Positions 1 through 8,703 of a stretch of 64,000 nucleotides of DNA are shown piece by piece. The DNA comes from Streptomyces sp. WZ-12. GTDB taxonomy: Bacteria; Actinomycetota; Actinomycetes; Streptomycetales; Streptomycetaceae. The notes below the pieces were generated by a model, which saw only the letters and a list, made by a program, of their open reading frames with translations, searched no databases and was not told the DNA's origin. The DNA lies in NCBI RefSeq assembly GCF_028898845.1, contig NZ_CP118574.1, positions 8,543,001 through 8,607,000 of the forward strand, written 5' to 3'. Position numbers and translations under genes: made by a program. Position 1 is the stretch's first letter. Every line of letters begins with the position of its first letter.

Positions 1-567
1 CAGGTCCACCGACAGTTCCAGACCAACGTCTTCGGCCTCACCGCACTGAACAAGGCGTTCATCCCGGTCTTCCGCAAGCAGCGGTCCGGCGTGATCGTCA
101 ACGTCAGCTCGATCAGCGCCGACGCCGGCTACCCCTACACCTCCGTCTACCAGGCATCCAAGGCCGCCGTCGCCTCGCTGACCGAGGGCCTGCACGCGGA
201 ACTCGCCGAGTTCGGCGTCCAGGTCAAGGCCCTGCACCCCGGCAGCCACGAGACCAAGATCTTCAGCAAGGTCGACCAGGCCCAGAATGCTCCGGAGGAC
301 TACACCGCCTCCTGGAACGCCTTCAACACCCAGTACCTCGTCCGGTCCGACCCCGCACTCACCGTCGACGTCATGTACCGGATGGTCACCGACGGCGACA
401 CCAAGAAAGTCCACTACTACAGCGGCCCCGACGGCGAAGCGATCCCGCGGGTCAAGCAACTGCTCGGCCAGGACTGGTACCTGGAGGAGATCACCGCCCG
501 CAACCGCGGCCAGGCCAGCCCGCTTTGGAACGCCCTCATGCCCACCCCGCACAACACGACCGCGTGA
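1..567 (+). CDS. SDR-family oxidoreductase, 3' part (5' end outside window)
   Basis: The reading frame is open from base 1 and ends at a TGA at 565-567, so only the C-terminal 188 residues are present. The fragment carries the SDR signature: the NVSSIS strand before the active-site loop, then the catalytic YxxxK as YQASK, followed by the helix SLTEGLHAEL. The N-terminal TGxxxGxG cofactor motif and NNAG motif lie upstream of the window. The family consists of classical NAD(P)-dependent short-chain dehydrogenases; the substrate cannot be inferred. The next gene is about 390 nt downstream, so no operon partner is visible. An internal ATG at 91 would start inside the Rossmann core and is not a real start. 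Confidence 0.88.
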   Translation, partial: QVHRQFQTNVFGLTALNKAFIPVFRKQRSGVIVNVSSISADAGYPYTSVYQASKAAVASLTEGLHAELAEFGVQVKALHPGSHETKIFSKVDQAQNAPEDYTASWNAFNTQYLVRSDPALTVDVMYRMVTDGDTKKVHYYSGPDGEAIPRVKQLLGQDWYLEEITARNRGQASPLWNALMPTPHNTTA

Positions 568-960
568 TCACCACGAGGGCCCCGAGCAACACGTCCCGGA
601 TGCCCCCGCCTGCGCATCAACCGCTGGTGCCGGTTCCCGACGACATGACGAACACCCTCATCGGTGCGAGGACTCGGGCGGTGATCGGCGGGACCCGGCT
701 TGGCGGGAGAGTCAACCGCGGTGGGCCGCGGGTCGGACCGTCGTCGTGGCGGACGGCTGCCATCGCGTGGCCCGCGCCCAGTTCGCCGGGCCGCCGCCAT
801 ACCCCGGTGTGTGTCGCCTCATGGCTGCGATATCGGACCTCTTTCTCGCCACTCAGTCTGGCGCGCCCCAAGAAGTCCGCTGCGATGCCTACGCTCCGGT
901 GCTTTTCCGCCGCCGCCCGGTACCTTCTGAGCAACTGTCCCTCTCCCTCCGGGGGTTGCC
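568..960. other. Intergenic stretch, no gene recognised
   Basis: 393 nt between the SDR stop and the L,D-transpeptidase start. Overlapping frames stay open on both strands only because of high G+C; their translations are Arg/Pro/Ala-rich with no recognisable domain. No clear hairpin was found. Confidence 0.5.
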
Positions 961-1656
961 GTGGCCGTCGTACCTGCCGGTGTCACTCTCGCTGCTGTCC
1001 TGCTCGTCCTGACCCCGGACGGCGGCGGTCCGCCGCTGCCGGACCGGCTCGCCGACACCGGCGGCGGCAGTCAGCTCATCACCGCCCTCGCACCCCGCGC
1101 CGATGCCACGACGGGGACGTTGACCTGGTGGGACCGGCGGGGCGGCACATGGGTCGTGGCCGGCAGCGCGCCCGCCCGGTTCGGGGCGAAGGGCCTCGTC
1201 GAGGGGGACAAGCGCAGACAGAGCACCGACACCACTCCCACCGGTCTCTACGACCTCCCCTACGGCTTCGGGATCAAGGCCGCGCCGAGCGGGACCTCCG
1301 TGCCGTACCGCCGCGTGAACCGGAACTCCTGGTGGTGCGAGGACAGCCGTTCGCGCGCCTACAACCGCTGGGCGGAGCCGCTGCCCGCCGACTGCCGCGC
1401 CACCGAGTCCGAACACCTCGCCGACTACCGCACCCAGTACGCGCACGCGCTCGTCATCGGCTTCAACTACACCAAGCCGGTACGCGACCGGGGTGCGGGC
1501 ATCTTTCTCCACGTCAACGGGCGGGCGGCGACGGCCGGTTGTGTGTCCGCACCCGCGGACGCCGTGCGCCGGATCCTGGCCTGGGTCAACCCCCGCCAGC
1601 GGCCACACATCGCGATCGGGACCGTCTCCGGACCCACCGCGATCACCCGTTACTAG
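961..1656 (+). CDS. L,D-transpeptidase (YkuD/ErfK family), exported
   Basis: 231 residues from a GTG start. Residues 2-18 form a short hydrophobic segment consistent with an export or anchor signal; the rest is a YkuD-type catalytic domain. The His/Cys signature appears as FLHVNG (His184) followed by TAGCVS (Cys194), and an upstream TPTGLYDL motif is typical of this family's actinobacterial members. Family role: cross-linking peptidoglycan stems through meso-diaminopimelate (3-3 bonds) outside the membrane. The SHGC consensus is AGC here, a common variant. It is convergent with the ProC-like gene, 174 nt away. Start choice: the GTG follows a weak purine stretch (CCGGGGG), so a few residues of uncertainty remain. 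Confidence 0.82.
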   Translation: MAVVPAGVTLAAVLLVLTPDGGGPPLPDRLADTGGGSQLITALAPRADATTGTLTWWDRRGGTWVVAGSAPARFGAKGLVEGDKRRQSTDTTPTGLYDLPYGFGIKAAPSGTSVPYRRVNRNSWWCEDSRSRAYNRWAEPLPADCRATESEHLADYRTQYAHALVIGFNYTKPVRDRGAGIFLHVNGRAATAGCVSAPADAVRRILAWVNPRQRPHIAIGTVSGPTAITRY

Positions 1657-1830
1657 ACGAGTCGATCGGCCTCCTGCCCGGAGGGAGTCAGTCGAACGAC
1701 GTCCTCGTCGACCCACCGCAACCATGGTGCCGGCAGGGCGTCACGCACTCCGACGACCGGCATTGAACGGGCGGTGAACCACTTCCGTCGACTTGCGGGT
1801 GGCTTCGGGCGCGGAGGCGCGAGCCGGGGG

Positions 1831-2595
1831 CTACCGCAGATCGGCGAGGAGGCCGTCGAGGGCCTTCTTGAGGGCTTCGGAGTTGGCCTGGGTGAACCAG
1901 GTGGTGCGGATGCGTTCGTTGTTTCCGTTCGGGGTCTCGTGGTCGGCGGCGAGTCGGGACAGGGAACGGGTCTCGTCGCTGAGGCTGCGACCGACACCCT
2001 GGAAGAGGCTGCGGACGTAGCGGTCGGCATCATCGGCGGCGATGCCCCGGTCGGCGGCCCACGAGGTGAGCGTGGCGAGGTAGGTGTAATGGGTGGTCAA
2101 TGTCCCCGTCAGCGCGGAGAAGACGTCGAAGGCGGCCTCGTCGGCGACGGGGAGCGCTCCGCCCAACTCCTCGAAGAGGGCGTCCACTTCCGGGTGCGAC
2201 GGATGCACCACCGTGACGGAGCGGCGCTCGCGTATGGCGGGCAGCGGGATGGCCCGTACCAGCGGCGCGTCGGTGGCGAGTGTCTGGCGCAGGTCGTCGT
2301 TTGCGACGCCGGCCATCACGTTCACCACGATCTTGTCGTGGCCCACCCGCAAGCCGGCCAGCGCATCCTGCCGGTCCTGGCGGCGGACGGCGATGATCAC
2401 CAGCTCGGAGCGGTCCAGCACCTCCTGGTTGTCGGCGCACACCCGCACGCCCTCGTAACGTTCGGAGAGTTCGGCGGCCGTGCGGGCGCCCCGGGGTGAG
2501 AGGAAGATCTCCGGTGCTGCGTCGCCCCCGTGCCGCAGGCCCATCACGATGGCCCGACCGATCTCGCCCACTCCGATGATGCCGATGCGCTTCAC
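1831..2595 (-). CDS. Pyrroline-5-carboxylate reductase-like NAD(P)-binding oxidoreductase
   Basis: 254 residues when started at the GTG at 2595, preceded by GGAGG at a good distance; an ATG at 2610 overlaps that ribosome site and is less likely. The N-terminus MKRIGIIGVGEIGRAI is a Rossmann GxGxxG motif of the ProC/F420-oxidoreductase superfamily, followed by a VNVMAGV segment resembling the ProC cofactor pocket. The conserved C-terminal ProC motif (HPGGTT type) is replaced by HETPNGNNE, so proline synthesis is doubtful; a divergent imine or enamine reductase is possible. It is divergent from the isochorismatase-like gene, sharing about 250 nt of intergenic DNA. Confidence 0.72.
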   Translation of the reverse strand: MKRIGIIGVGEIGRAIVMGLRHGGDAAPEIFLSPRGARTAAELSERYEGVRVCADNQEVLDRSELVIIAVRRQDRQDALAGLRVGHDKIVVNVMAGVANDDLRQTLATDAPLVRAIPLPAIRERRSVTVVHPSHPEVDALFEELGGALPVADEAAFDVFSALTGTLTTHYTYLATLTSWAADRGIAADDADRYVRSLFQGVGRSLSDETRSLSRLAADHETPNGNNERIRTTWFTQANSEALKKALDGLLADLR

Positions 2596-2849
2596 GGTGC
2601 CTGCCTCCATGGTGCGTTGCGCGGTGGATGGCCGTCGACTCCGATCATCGCCCACGGAGCCGAACGGAGTCGATGCCCCGTCGGCCGCGGTCTCCTCCAC
2701 GGGAGTGCGCCCGACCGCGACCCCTGGCACGTGGCAAGGAGGGAGCCGTTGCCGGGCCCGCAATCGCCGACGAGCCCGGCGAGGTCGGCCTGACTGCCGG
2801 TGTGGGAGGGCATGTTTCCCGGTGACCGGCCGGCCGATGGAGGGGATGC

Positions 2850-3536
2850 ATGCGGACCGATTCCAAGATCCACGACTGGCGGATCGACCCCCGGGAGTAC
2901 GCGCGGCAGGAGGCGCGGCGCGGCAGTCGGCACGCGTACGGGAGCGTGGACCCGGTACGCACCGCGCTGATCGTGGTCGACATGGTGCCGTTCTTCGCCG
3001 AGGCGAATCCGTATGTCCGGGGCATCGTGCCCAACATCGGTCGCCTCGCGGAGGCGCTGCGCACAGCGGGAGCCCTGATCGCCTGGGTGCTGCCGGCGAA
3101 TGAGGCTCCCCTCGGGAGGGCGAGCGGCGAGTTCTACGGTCCCGCAGTCAGTGAGAAGTTCGCGGCGACGGCAGGCGAGGGGCCACTGCGCTCGCGCCTG
3201 TGGCACGCCCTCGACACCCGGCCGGATGACCTGATGGTGGAGAAGACCGCCTACAGCGCCTTCTTCCCCGGCCGTTCGCCGCTACCGGGACTGCTGGCCG
3301 AGCGCGCTGTCGACACCGTCCTCATCACGGGCGCCCTCACGAACGTCTGCTGCGAGTCCTCGGCCCGCGACGCGGCCACCATGGGCCTGCGCGTGCTGAT
3401 GGTCGCCGACGCGAACGCGGCCCGACGCGACCAGGAACACAACGCCGCGCTGCACACGATCTACCGGTCGTTCGGCGACGTACGGTCCACTGACGACGTG
3501 CTGGACCTGATCGGGCGACGCCCCAACTGCCCCTGA
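2850..3536 (+). CDS. Isochorismatase-family cysteine hydrolase
   Basis: 228 residues, about the usual family length. The catalytic triad pattern is visible: Asp in LIVVDM near residue 42, Lys in VEKTAYSAF, and the nucleophilic Cys in ALTNVCCESSARDA. The family includes isochorismatases, nicotinamidases and N-carbamoylsarcosine amidases; here the N-terminal 30 residues (SKIHDWRIDPREYARQE) resemble amide-hydrolase members rather than siderophore isochorismatases, since there is no aryl-carrier domain and no DHB genes nearby. Its start follows a gap shared with the divergent ProC-like gene. The substrate is unknown. Confidence 0.8.
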   Translation: MRTDSKIHDWRIDPREYARQEARRGSRHAYGSVDPVRTALIVVDMVPFFAEANPYVRGIVPNIGRLAEALRTAGALIAWVLPANEAPLGRASGEFYGPAVSEKFAATAGEGPLRSRLWHALDTRPDDLMVEKTAYSAFFPGRSPLPGLLAERAVDTVLITGALTNVCCESSARDAATMGLRVLMVADANAARRDQEHNAALHTIYRSFGDVRSTDDVLDLIGRRPNCP

Positions 3537-3580
3537 GGGAACGGGAGTGCAGCTCATCAGCTCACCTGGGCATGCCCGCC

Positions 3581-4582
3581 CTACTGCTCTGAGGACGGTG
3601 TGGCGCGGGCTCGGGTGCGGTATCCGCGTCGGTAGGTGGAGGGGGTGGTGTGAAGTGCAGCCGCCATGCGTTTGCGGAGGTTGGTGCCGGTGCCGAAGCC
3701 GGCTCGGCGGGCCACCTCGTCGACGGGGAGTTCGGTTGCTTCCAGTAGATGCCGGGCGTGGTCAAGCCGGGCCTGGTTCAGCCAACCCACCGGCGACAGG
3801 CCGGTTTCCTGTCGGAAGCGGCGGGTGAACGTCCGCACGCTCATGTGGGTCTCGGCGGCCAACTCGGCCAGCGTATGGGTCCGGTCGAGTCGGGCCAGCA
3901 TCCGGGCCCTGGCCCTCGCCGTCGACGTGTCGGCGTCCTCGGCTACCGGTCGGTCGACGAACTGTGCCTGTCCGCCGTCGCGCATCGCGGCGACGACGTT
4001 GAGGCGGGCCACCCGGTTCGCCACGGCGCTGCCGTGATCGTCGCGGACCAGGTGCAGGCAGAGGTCGATCGCGGCCGCGCCACCGGCCGAGGTGAGCACG
4101 CCGGCGTCCTCGACGAAGAGCGCGCCGGCGTCGAGGTTCACCCGGGGAAAGCGTTGCCGGAACAGGTCGGCATAGGCCCAGTGTGTCGTGGCCCGCCGCC
4201 CCTCCAGGAGCCCGGCGGCCGCGAGGACGAATGACCCGGTGCACAACGACACGATGCGGGCCCGCTGCGCAGCGTCGCGCAGCGCCGCGGCCGTGCGCGG
4301 CTCAAGCCGGCCCGCATCGCGCAGGCCGGGTGCGTGCGAACCCGCGACAACCACGGTGTCCGCCGCCACCAGCTCTTCGAGGTCCCCCTGCGGCGCGATT
4401 CCGTACCCGGCCGTCGTCGGCGCGATCCGGCCGTCGGGGGTCACGGTCCGCAGGTCGTACGCCGATACGCCGGTGACCACCTCGACGCCGGAGAGGATCT
4501 GCGCCGGGATGCTCAGATCGAACGGGACCACCGGCGGTACGGCGAGCACGACGACCCGGTGTGCGGTGCGAATTTCGACCAT
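3581..4582 (-). CDS. GlxA/FtrA-type transcriptional regulator (DJ-1/PfpI + AraC HTH)
   Basis: 333 residues. The N-terminal ~190 residues form a DJ-1/PfpI-like domain with the nucleophile-elbow-like CTGSFVLAAAGLL and TSAGGAAAIDLCLHLV segments; the C-terminal ~110 residues are an AraC-type double helix-turn-helix (HMSVRTFTRRFRQETGLSP, then VARRAGFGTGTNLRKRM). Such GlxA-like proteins usually control an adjacent catabolic or detoxification gene. It is divergent from the HSL-type hydrolase at 4654 with about 70 nt between starts, which makes that gene its likely target. Confidence 0.88.
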   Translation of the reverse strand: MVEIRTAHRVVVLAVPPVVPFDLSIPAQILSGVEVVTGVSAYDLRTVTPDGRIAPTTAGYGIAPQGDLEELVAADTVVVAGSHAPGLRDAGRLEPRTAAALRDAAQRARIVSLCTGSFVLAAAGLLEGRRATTHWAYADLFRQRFPRVNLDAGALFVEDAGVLTSAGGAAAIDLCLHLVRDDHGSAVANRVARLNVVAAMRDGGQAQFVDRPVAEDADTSTARARARMLARLDRTHTLAELAAETHMSVRTFTRRFRQETGLSPVGWLNQARLDHARHLLEATELPVDEVARRAGFGTGTNLRKRMAAALHTTPSTYRRGYRTRARATPSSEQ

Positions 4583-4653
4583 GGCCCGATTGTTGCATAA
4601 CGCGCCCCACGGGCCACTTCTCGATCGGCCTGCCAGTCACCACAGTTGAACCC

Positions 4654-5577
4654 ATGACAACTCCCGCAATTGATCCCGAGATCCAAGCGACCCTGGACGC
4701 GACCGACGACCCCTTCCTGCACGACCCCGACTCGATCTTCGCCACCACCGAATGGTTCCCGGCGTTGCGTACCGTCGTGGACGTCCCGCGTGACGACCGG
4801 GTCGCAGTCCAAGACCACTTCACCCAAGGGGGGTTGAGGCTGCGCGTCTACCGCACGGCCAACGCCGGCTTGCAGCCGCTGATTTTGATGCTGCACTCCG
4901 GAGGCTTCGTGCACGGCCGGCCGGAGACGGAGGAGGCACGCGCACTGCGCTATGCCACGGACGTCGGCGCCGTCGTGGTGTCGGTGGACTACCGACATGC
5001 TCCCGAACACCCCTATCCGGCCGCCGTCGAGGACGCCTACGCCGGCCTGCTCTGGGCCGTCGAACACGCCGCCGAGCTCGGTGCCGACCCGCAGCGACTG
5101 GCCGTGGCCGGCTGCAGCGCCGGCGGGGCGCTGGCCGCGGCGACCGCGCTGCGCGCCCGAGACACCGCCGGACCCGCCATCCGCTTCCAACTGCTGATCT
5201 ACGCGGGGCTCGACGACCGCCTGAACACCCCCTCGGCACGCGATTTCACCGACATCCCCGTACTGACCCGCTTTGCCGTCGAACGCATCTGGGAGTACTA
5301 CGGCCCCGACGGCGCGCCTGACGGATACGCCGCCCCGGCCCGCGCCGCTGATCTCACCGGACTGCCGCCGGCCCTGGTGATGGTCGCGGAGGTGGACCCG
5401 ATGCGCGACGAGAACATCGCCTATGCCGCCCGACTCAGCGCCGCCGGGGTCAACACCGAACTCGTCCAAGTACCGGGTGCCGTACACGGCTTTGACCTGA
5501 TGTTCGCCCACACCACGATCGGCGAGCGCGGCCTGGCCACCCAGGTACGAGCACTCCGCGAGGCCCTGCATGCCTGA
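4654..5577 (+). CDS. Alpha/beta hydrolase, hormone-sensitive-lipase type esterase
   Basis: 307 residues starting MTTPAIDPEIQ at an ATG at 4654. The oxyanion-hole motif is HSGGFVHG (HGG type with Ser inserted) and the nucleophile elbow is AGCSAGGA; the acid and His fall in the VEVDPMRDEN and VHGFDL segments near the C-terminus. This is the complete bacterial HSL (family IV) layout. The product is likely a cytosolic esterase or lactonase for small acyl esters. The divergent GlxA-type regulator 71 nt away probably controls it. Confidence 0.85.
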   Translation: MTTPAIDPEIQATLDATDDPFLHDPDSIFATTEWFPALRTVVDVPRDDRVAVQDHFTQGGLRLRVYRTANAGLQPLILMLHSGGFVHGRPETEEARALRYATDVGAVVVSVDYRHAPEHPYPAAVEDAYAGLLWAVEHAAELGADPQRLAVAGCSAGGALAAATALRARDTAGPAIRFQLLIYAGLDDRLNTPSARDFTDIPVLTRFAVERIWEYYGPDGAPDGYAAPARAADLTGLPPALVMVAEVDPMRDENIAYAARLSAAGVNTELVQVPGAVHGFDLMFAHTTIGERGLATQVRALREALHA

Positions 5578-6184
5578 GAAGCAAGGGCCCGTACGGGCAT
5601 GACGACACCGTGCGGACGGCTCCACGGCCGCCCGCAACGGATTCGCGCACGTTCAGCCACGTGATCGTTCTGGCCTCCCGATACCCCGTGGAAGGCACCG
5701 GCTGAAGCCGTATGCCGTACGGGGCGAGGGCCGGCGCAGTACGGGCAGTCCTGATCCGCCGGGTGTTGTGACGGCGTGAAGGTGGTGCCGTAGGGGCGAT
5801 CCGTGGAAGTGGCGGCCCCTAATCCTCGTACCTCTCAAGGTAGTTCATCGAAATCATCTCTTTGACAGGTGACGCAATCGTGTGAGCGTCATCGTCGTGC
5901 CGCAAGCTCGCGATGACCTCGCATCCCGAGGGGCGGCCGGGAGCCCGTTTCCTGTTCCTGCTGGGCGCGGTCCTGCTGATCCGAGGTTGGCGGGGCGTCT
6001 CGCCGTAGCCCCGGCGGCCATCTGCCGGCCGGGGCTACGACGTCGACGCGCACCGCACCCTGTCGACCCGTACCTCTATACGCCTCCGCCGACTGCGAAC
6101 CTCATTCCGAAGTGATCGGTTATCCGGAGAGCATCGGACCCCACGCGGCCGCTGGGGGAACGGGGCGTGGGGAACGGCGTGGGT
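5578..6184. other. Convergent intergenic region
   Basis: 607 nt between two convergent HSL-type hydrolase genes. A 12-nt palindrome GCCCGTACGGGC lies at 5587-5598 just after the first gene, and a longer hairpin is close to the end of the second. No coding frame in it has a recognisable domain. Confidence 0.5.
6139..6172 (-). terminator. Candidate terminator hairpin for the hydrolase at 6185
   Basis: Arms CCCCACGC (6139-6146) and GCGTGGGG (6165-6172) are perfectly complementary, with an 18-nt loop, 13 nt beyond the stop codon of the minus-strand hydrolase. There is no U-tract, as is usual in Streptomyces. The long loop lowers confidence. Confidence 0.4.
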
Positions 6185-7342
6185 TCACCGGTTGAGGATG
6201 CGGCGTAGCCAGCGGACGCGGGCCTCGCGGGCGTCGCGGGCGACGGCGGTATCGGGTGCGATCTGATCGAAGCCATGGAATCCGCCCGACCAGACGTGGA
6301 GTTCGGCATCGCCTCCGGCTTGCCAGATGCGGGTGGCGTAGGCGACGCCCTCGTCGCGATAGGTCTCGGCGGCGCCGACGTCGATGTAGGCCGGCGGCAG
6401 GCCGGACAGATCGGTGGCGCGGGCGGGTGCCGCGTACGGCGGGACCCGGTCCGTGCCGTGGGCCTCGCCGAGCAGCGACGTCCAGCCGACCTCGTTGGCG
6501 CGCCGGTCCCACACGCCGCGGCCGGCCATCTGCCGGGCGGAGGCGGTGTTGTTGCGGTCGTCGAGCATGGGGCACATGGCCAGCTGGCCGGCGAGGCGTG
6601 GTCCGCCCCGGTCGCGCGCCATGAGCGCGACGGCGGCGACCAGCCCGCCGCCCGCGCTGCCGCCCGCCACCACGATCCGCTCCGGGGCGCCGCCGATCTC
6701 CGCGGCATGCCGCGCCACCCACACCAGGCCCGCGTAGCAGTCCTCGACGCCCGCCGGGTACGGGTGTTCGGGAGCCAGACGGTAGTCGGCGGAGACCACG
6801 ACGAGCCCGAGAGGCGCGGCCCACTCGCGCAAGATGCCGGGCATGCCGGTGCGGCCGGTTCCGCCGATCATGCCGCCGCCGTGCAGGTGGTAGAGGACGG
6901 GTGCACCGTCGGACAGCCCCGTCGGGCGGGCGATCAGCAGCGGGACGTCCGGCGCTCCGTCAGGTCCCGGTGCCGCACGCTCCACCACCTCGAAGCCCCC
7001 GCCGTCGCGGAGTTCCTCCAGTGTGGGATCGGGAGCGGTCTGGGCGAGGTGCGCGCGCCACCGCGGCACGTCCGCGGGTGACGACGGCTCGGCGCCGCGC
7101 AGCTCGCCCAGCCTGTCCAGGACGATCGCCACTTCCGGGTCGAACGGTACGGAGGCGGGCCAGGTGTCCTGATCCGTCCGATCCGTCTGATCCGTCTGAT
7201 CCGCGGGAGTCGCGGGAGCGGTTGAGTCCGTCGGAACTGCGGAGGCCGTCGGATCGGACGGGGCTGCTGGGCAGGTGGTGGTCCGTGGGGGAGTCGTGGG
7301 GGTCTGTTGCGGGTTGTTGCCGGGCGTGGGGCGGGAGTTCAT
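6185..7342 (-). CDS. Alpha/beta hydrolase, HSL type, with low-complexity N-terminal extension
   Basis: 385 residues from the ATG at 7342, which has AGAAAGG about 8 nt upstream. The first ~65 residues are Thr/Pro/Asp-rich and include a DQTDQTDRTDQDT run encoded by tandem GATCCGTCT-like units; the hydrolase fold follows. Motifs: HLHGGGMIGG (oxyanion hole), VAGGSAGGGLVAA (nucleophile Ser), and late Asp and His in DVGAAETYRDEG and GGFHGFDQ. It is a second family IV esterase, like the one at 4654. It lies downstream of the P450 gene on the same strand (143 nt gap), so they may be co-transcribed. Confidence 0.83.
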   Translation of the reverse strand: MNSRPTPGNNPQQTPTTPPRTTTCPAAPSDPTASAVPTDSTAPATPADQTDQTDRTDQDTWPASVPFDPEVAIVLDRLGELRGAEPSSPADVPRWRAHLAQTAPDPTLEELRDGGGFEVVERAAPGPDGAPDVPLLIARPTGLSDGAPVLYHLHGGGMIGGTGRTGMPGILREWAAPLGLVVVSADYRLAPEHPYPAGVEDCYAGLVWVARHAAEIGGAPERIVVAGGSAGGGLVAAVALMARDRGGPRLAGQLAMCPMLDDRNNTASARQMAGRGVWDRRANEVGWTSLLGEAHGTDRVPPYAAPARATDLSGLPPAYIDVGAAETYRDEGVAYATRIWQAGGDAELHVWSGGFHGFDQIAPDTAVARDAREARVRWLRRILNR

Positions 7343-7485
7343 GGATGCCTTTCTGGACGGGTGTGGGCTGTGCGCCGGCACGTGCCGGGCGCGCGGGCAG
7401 CGGAACCGAGCGGGGCAGCGAGGAGCACACAGGCGGCGTGGAGCGCACAGGTTGCAGGGGCGCGTAGGCGGCGGGCGGTTCCGGG

Positions 7486-8703
7486 TCACCAGGTGACGGG
7501 CAATGCGTGTACGCCGTAGGCGATCATGTCGTGTTTGAAGCGGATGTCCTCGTCGGGGAGAGTGGTGCGCAGTTCGGGGAAGCGGCGGAACAGGGCCGAG
7601 TAGGCGAGTTGGAGTTCCTTGCGGGCCAGGTTCTGTCCCAGGCACTGGTGGACGCCGTAGCCGAACGCGAGGTGTCCGCGTACGTCCGGCCGGTCCACGT
7701 CGAGCCGGTCGGGGTCGCGGAAGACGGCCGCGTCGCGGTTGCCGGAGGCGTTCGGCACGATCACGCCCTCGCCCGCGCGGATGAGCCGGCCTGCGATCTC
7801 GACGTCTTCCGTGGCGACCCGGGAGAGCCCGTTCTGGGTGATGGACAGGTAGCGCAGCAGTTCCTCGACGGCCAACGCCACTCTGACGGGATCGTCGCTG
7901 TCCCGGACGACGGCGAGCTGGTCCGGGTTGCGCAGCAACACCAGTGTTCCGAGGGCGAGTTGGTTGGTGGTGGTCTCGTGCCCCGCGACCAGCAGCGTTA
8001 TCGCGGTTTCGACGAGGAGCGCAGGAGTGAGTTCGCCGGTGCGCAGCCGTGTGACGATCAGCGAGCTGAGCAGGTCGTCACCCGGATCGTCGTCCTTGCG
8101 CCGGATCAGGTGGCCGAGGAAGTCGGCGAGTTCGGTGCGGGCGGCGGTGAACTCCTGCACGGTGCTCTCCCGGGAGATCATCGTGCCAGCCACGCGCTGG
8201 AAGAGGGCATGGTCCTGCCGTGGGACGCCGAGCAGTTCGCTGATGACCAGAGAGGGCATGGGCAGCGCGAAGGCTCCGACCAGGTCGGTGGGCGGCCCGG
8301 CGGCCTGCATCCGGTCCAGCAGGTCGTCGATGATCCGCACCAGCCGCGGAGTCATCGCGGTGACCTGTTTGACCGTGAAGCGACCGATGAGCATGCGGCG
8401 TTGACGCGCATGCTCCGGATCGTCCTGCATGCTCAGGGCCTGCACCTCCTGGCTGCCCTGGGCTTTGAAGCCCTCGGTCGGCGCGGGAAAGCCCGGCCTG
8501 CTCGGGTCGGCGCTGAAGCGCGGGTCGGCCAGCACGGCGCGCTGGTCCTGGTAACGGGTGACGAGCCAGGGCGTCTGCCCGTCCCAGATCCGTACCCGGA
8601 CGAGCGGAGCCTGCGCGCGCAGGGCGGCGAAGTGCGGCGGTGGGTCGAAAGGGCAGCCGGGAGCGCGGTCGAGGGGGAAGTCGGGAATCGTGGTCTGCGG
8701 CAC
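7486..8703 (-). CDS. Cytochrome P450, bacterial class I
   Basis: 405 residues, normal for soluble bacterial P450s. I-helix oxygen-binding motif AGHETT (residues 240-245), K-helix ExxR as EELLR (280-284), and heme-ligand loop FGYGVHQCLGQ with Cys354. The N-terminus and the HxCxGxxLAR loop resemble the CYP105-like group of Streptomyces, but I cannot assign a subfamily. No ferredoxin gene is adjacent, so it must draw electrons from elsewhere. Possible partner: the hydrolase 143 nt downstream. Start: the ATG at 8703 gives a typical N-terminus, with AGGAGA upstream. Confidence 0.93.
   Translation of the reverse strand: MPQTTIPDFPLDRAPGCPFDPPPHFAALRAQAPLVRVRIWDGQTPWLVTRYQDQRAVLADPRFSADPSRPGFPAPTEGFKAQGSQEVQALSMQDDPEHARQRRMLIGRFTVKQVTAMTPRLVRIIDDLLDRMQAAGPPTDLVGAFALPMPSLVISELLGVPRQDHALFQRVAGTMISRESTVQEFTAARTELADFLGHLIRRKDDDPGDDLLSSLIVTRLRTGELTPALLVETAITLLVAGHETTTNQLALGTLVLLRNPDQLAVVRDSDDPVRVALAVEELLRYLSITQNGLSRVATEDVEIAGRLIRAGEGVIVPNASGNRDAAVFRDPDRLDVDRPDVRGHLAFGYGVHQCLGQNLARKELQLAYSALFRRFPELRTTLPDEDIRFKHDMIAYGVHALPVTW

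Noticed and set aside
5882..6115. Small 77-codon plus-strand frame between the two hydrolases
   Set aside because: Arg/Pro/Ala-rich with no motif or ribosome site.
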